Assembly (NCBI RefSeq): GCF_015461835.1
Contig: NZ_JACOPX010000006.1
Location: 303,525-367,524, forward strand
Direction of reading: 5' to 3'
Source of the DNA: Pseudomonas neuropathica
Lineage (GTDB): Bacteria > Pseudomonadota > Gammaproteobacteria > Pseudomonadales > Pseudomonadaceae
Length of the DNA: 64,000 nt
The notes under the pieces were generated by a model. The model saw nothing but the letters and a program-made list of their open reading frames with translations, was not told where the DNA came from and made no database searches. How positions within the stretch are numbered: position 1 is the first letter of the stretch; every line of letters begins with the position of its first letter. Of this stretch, positions 62,598-64,000 are shown piece after piece. Position numbers and translations under genes: made by a program.

Positions 62598-63107
62598 ACG
62601 GATTCTTTCTCATTCCAAAACAGCTTTGTCTGACAATATGTAGTGAGCAAAAATAATCACTACAAAACCGTTGACGGCGTCGTTTTGCTTTTGCATGATG
62701 AAGACGTTCCCCGATCGGGAACACCAGTAACACGCTTGAGCAAACTCGTCTGACCGCCGAGTTGTTTTTTCCGGATACACGCTGCCCACAAGGCAGATTG
62801 AAGAAGCTGACCTGGCCTGAACGTCCAGTACAAGGACGAGAAGCGCTGGCGAAAATTCTCAAGACGCTTGTGGTCGACACGGTAAATGTCGTCAAGGAGC
62901 CTCCCGGTTTTCGCTGCTTCTCCTCGTTGTGACGCTATTGCGTAGCAGTTATTCAACACGACTACATGCAACAGATGCACGACCCCGTACTTTCCACGGG
63001 CGAGCGCTGACGTCCTGGTTTCGGTGCCAGGGATCAACTAACCGATGGGCTACCTGTATTAGCGAATCAACTTTGAAAGATCACCAGACTGGTCAAGGGG
63101 CAATATC
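62598..63107. other. Long intergenic stretch without a clear gene
   Basis: About 500 bases. A 125-codon open frame on the minus strand (62660-63037) begins with TTG, lacks a ribosome site and resembles no family, so it is probably spurious. CCCGATCGGG at about 62712-62721 is a 10-bp palindrome. The 3' part likely holds the promoter for the next gene. Confidence 0.4.
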
Positions 63108-63437
63108 ATGAATCTGAACAATCAACCGACTATCGAAGAACTGGCTCGTATGTTCGCTGCGCAGAAAGACAGCCATGACAGCCATATTCTCTGGATCAGC
63201 AAGTCGGGGCAGGTGCATATCGACTGCCTGGCGACCCATGCTGACGAAGACGAGTTCGACCGCAACCATCAGAACCTGCTGGCCCGCCTGAAGATGTACC
63301 GCCGCGGCCACGGTTATGTTGGCAAGAAAGCCGCGGCCGACAAGGACTTCATCGGGAATGTTCTGCAAACGCTGAAACAGGCGTGGGATTCGATGCAGAA
63401 CAAGAATGAAGTTCGGGTGATTGATCGGTTCTGCTGA
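63108..63437 (+). CDS. Conserved hypothetical protein (109 aa)
   Basis: A soluble 109-residue protein (MNLNNQPTIEELARMFAAQK ...). The middle is beta-like (HILWISKSGQVHIDCLATH), followed by helices rich in Lys/Gln. GGGGCAAT lies before the ATG. A strong terminator follows, so it is probably monocistronic. I cannot assign a family. Confidence 0.7.
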   Translation: MNLNNQPTIEELARMFAAQKDSHDSHILWISKSGQVHIDCLATHADEDEFDRNHQNLLARLKMYRRGHGYVGKKAAADKDFIGNVLQTLKQAWDSMQNKNEVRVIDRFC

Positions 63438-63456
63438 GTTAGTAAGCAAATAATTG

Positions 63457-63494
63457 AAAGGCCTGTTTCCTTAAAGGAAGCAGGCCTTTTTTTG
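63457..63494 (+). terminator. Intrinsic terminator
   Basis: AAAGGCCTGTTTCC / GGAAGCAGGCCTTT long stem followed by T residues. Confidence 0.92.
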
Positions 63495-63556
63495 TTCGCT
63501 TGCATTGATTTGGCGTGGCTGGAATTGTAGCCCCTCACCCCAGCCCTCTCCCGAGG

Positions 63557-63758
63557 GAGAGGGAGCCGATTTGTGCTGCGCTCAAAATTTTAGTTCGGCT
63601 CAAAACTTTCAGGTCGGCGTAAATCGCACGAACACCTCGGCCAGTCCCCTCCCAAGGGAGAGGGAGCCGATTTGTGCTGCGCTTAAAATTTTAGTTCGAC
63701 TCAAAACTTTCAGGTCGGCGTAAATCGCACAAGCACCTCGGTCAGTCCCCTCTCCCAC
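63557..63758 (+). repeat. Tandem repeat, two units of 101 bp
   Basis: GGGAGCCGATTTGTGCTGCG begins at 63561 and again at 63662, and the following sequence is repeated with few differences (AAAATTTTAGTTC, AAAACTTTCAGGTCGGCG). Flanked by CCCTCTCCC / GGGAGAGGG elements. Confidence 0.9.
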
Positions 63759-63782
63759 TGGGAGAGGGTTAGGGTGGGTAAA

Positions 63783-64000
63783 GACCGGGTACATCCTTTA
63801 CGTTTGAGACCGGGGACATGGTTTACAGGTATCAATCATGGTCAGGAGGTGCTGACCATGCCCTGGAAACAAGAGTCCCCAATGGATCAACGAGTGAAGT
63901 TAATTAGCGATTGGCTCAGCGGCAGCTACACCAAAAGCCAATTAAGCCGGCGGTATGGCGTCAGTCGTCCAACCATCGACAAGTGGCTGGAACGGTATGC
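63783..64000 (+). mobile_element. IS481-like insertion sequence, 5' part (cut by window edge)
   Basis: A short direct repeat GACCGGGTACATCCTTTAC / GACCGGGGACATGGTTTAC (63783-63801 and 63808-63826) precedes a transposase start. Its right end is outside the window, so the ends and target duplication cannot be defined. Confidence 0.7.
63858..64000 (+). CDS. IS481-family transposase, partial
   Basis: Reads MPWKQESPMDQRVKLISDWL then SGSYTKSQLSRRYGVSRPTI to the window edge. The helix-turn-helix (LSRRYGVSRPTIDKWLERY) at the N terminus is typical of IS481 transposases; the DDE catalytic core would follow beyond the edge. AGGAGG lies before the ATG at 63858. Intactness cannot be judged. Confidence 0.82.
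   Translation, partial: MPWKQESPMDQRVKLISDWLSGSYTKSQLSRRYGVSRPTIDKWLERY

Noticed and set aside
62660..63037. 125-codon minus-strand frame after a GNAT gene
   Set aside because: Begins with TTG, no ribosome site, product of mixed composition with no recognisable domain.

Overview
The window is a chromosomal segment of a GC-rich gammaproteobacterium, almost certainly a Pseudomonas of the P. fluorescens group. Support comes from the many REP/REPIN elements built on the TCGCGAGCAGGCTCACTCCTACAG type of core, an AprA-type serralysin metalloprotease, a seven-subunit Sha/Mrp cation/proton antiporter operon with fused A and B subunits, an AlkC-type alkylation glycosylase, and small Pseudomonas-restricted families (DUF1652, DUF2789, DUF6124, DUF4287). 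No rRNA, tRNA or CRISPR array was seen.

Layout. 1-6.9 kb: small housekeeping genes (lipoprotein, Nudix, DUF1652, polysaccharide deacetylase), then two divergent sulfonate-type substrate-binding proteins and an ABC permease, without an ATPase. Their shared intergenic region carries a sigma-54 type -24/-12 element and two upstream TGTTG-N6-CAACA sites. 6.1-14.5 kb: SRAP protein, AzlCD exporter, PpnN nucleosidase, an FAD/NAD(P)-binding oxidoreductase, and an XRE-cupin regulator divergent from an EamA exporter with palindromic operators between them. 14.8-20.8 kb: the shaA(B)CDEFG antiporter operon, tightly overlapping. 21-29.5 kb: DUF2946 plus TonB-dependent receptor, an orphan betaine-type binding protein, small genes, a chemoreceptor with a C-terminal sensor region, and a DksA-like protein with only two cysteines. 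29.9-32.6 kb: RpiR regulator, glutathione transferase and alkC.

32.6-36.9 kb is an AT-rich insert with unusual codon use: a PIN-domain nuclease, a circularly permuted papain-like (YiiX-type) hydrolase, and a membrane-anchored protein with a conserved Cys/His/Asp patch. It abuts a type VI secretion lipase effector (DUF2235, Tle1-like) followed by three tandem DUF2931 lipoprotein immunity candidates, then a DUF6124 gene behind a long structured leader with competing helices.

43-49.5 kb is the most striking unit: a seven-gene overlapping operon encoding a thermostable-hemolysin family protein, an adenylate-forming ligase, a haem-oxygenase-like di-iron oxidase, a short-chain dehydrogenase, a TPR protein and a two-component system. 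The promoter carries two inverted CTTAAG-N5-CTGAAG boxes of the kind bound by PmrA/OmpR-type regulators. It looks like a self-regulated biosynthetic or lipid-modification locus.

49.6-64 kb: a GNAT with a candidate ANR box, a zinc alcohol dehydrogenase, an arsRCH operon lacking an arsenite pump, a LysR/GMC oxidoreductase/MHS-transporter cluster flanked by two almost identical 99-bp REPINs (one supplies the end of the GMC reading frame), DUF427, a solitary serralysin, topoisomerase III, another GNAT, a small conserved protein, a tandem 101-bp repeat, and the start of an IS481-like transposase cut by the window edge.
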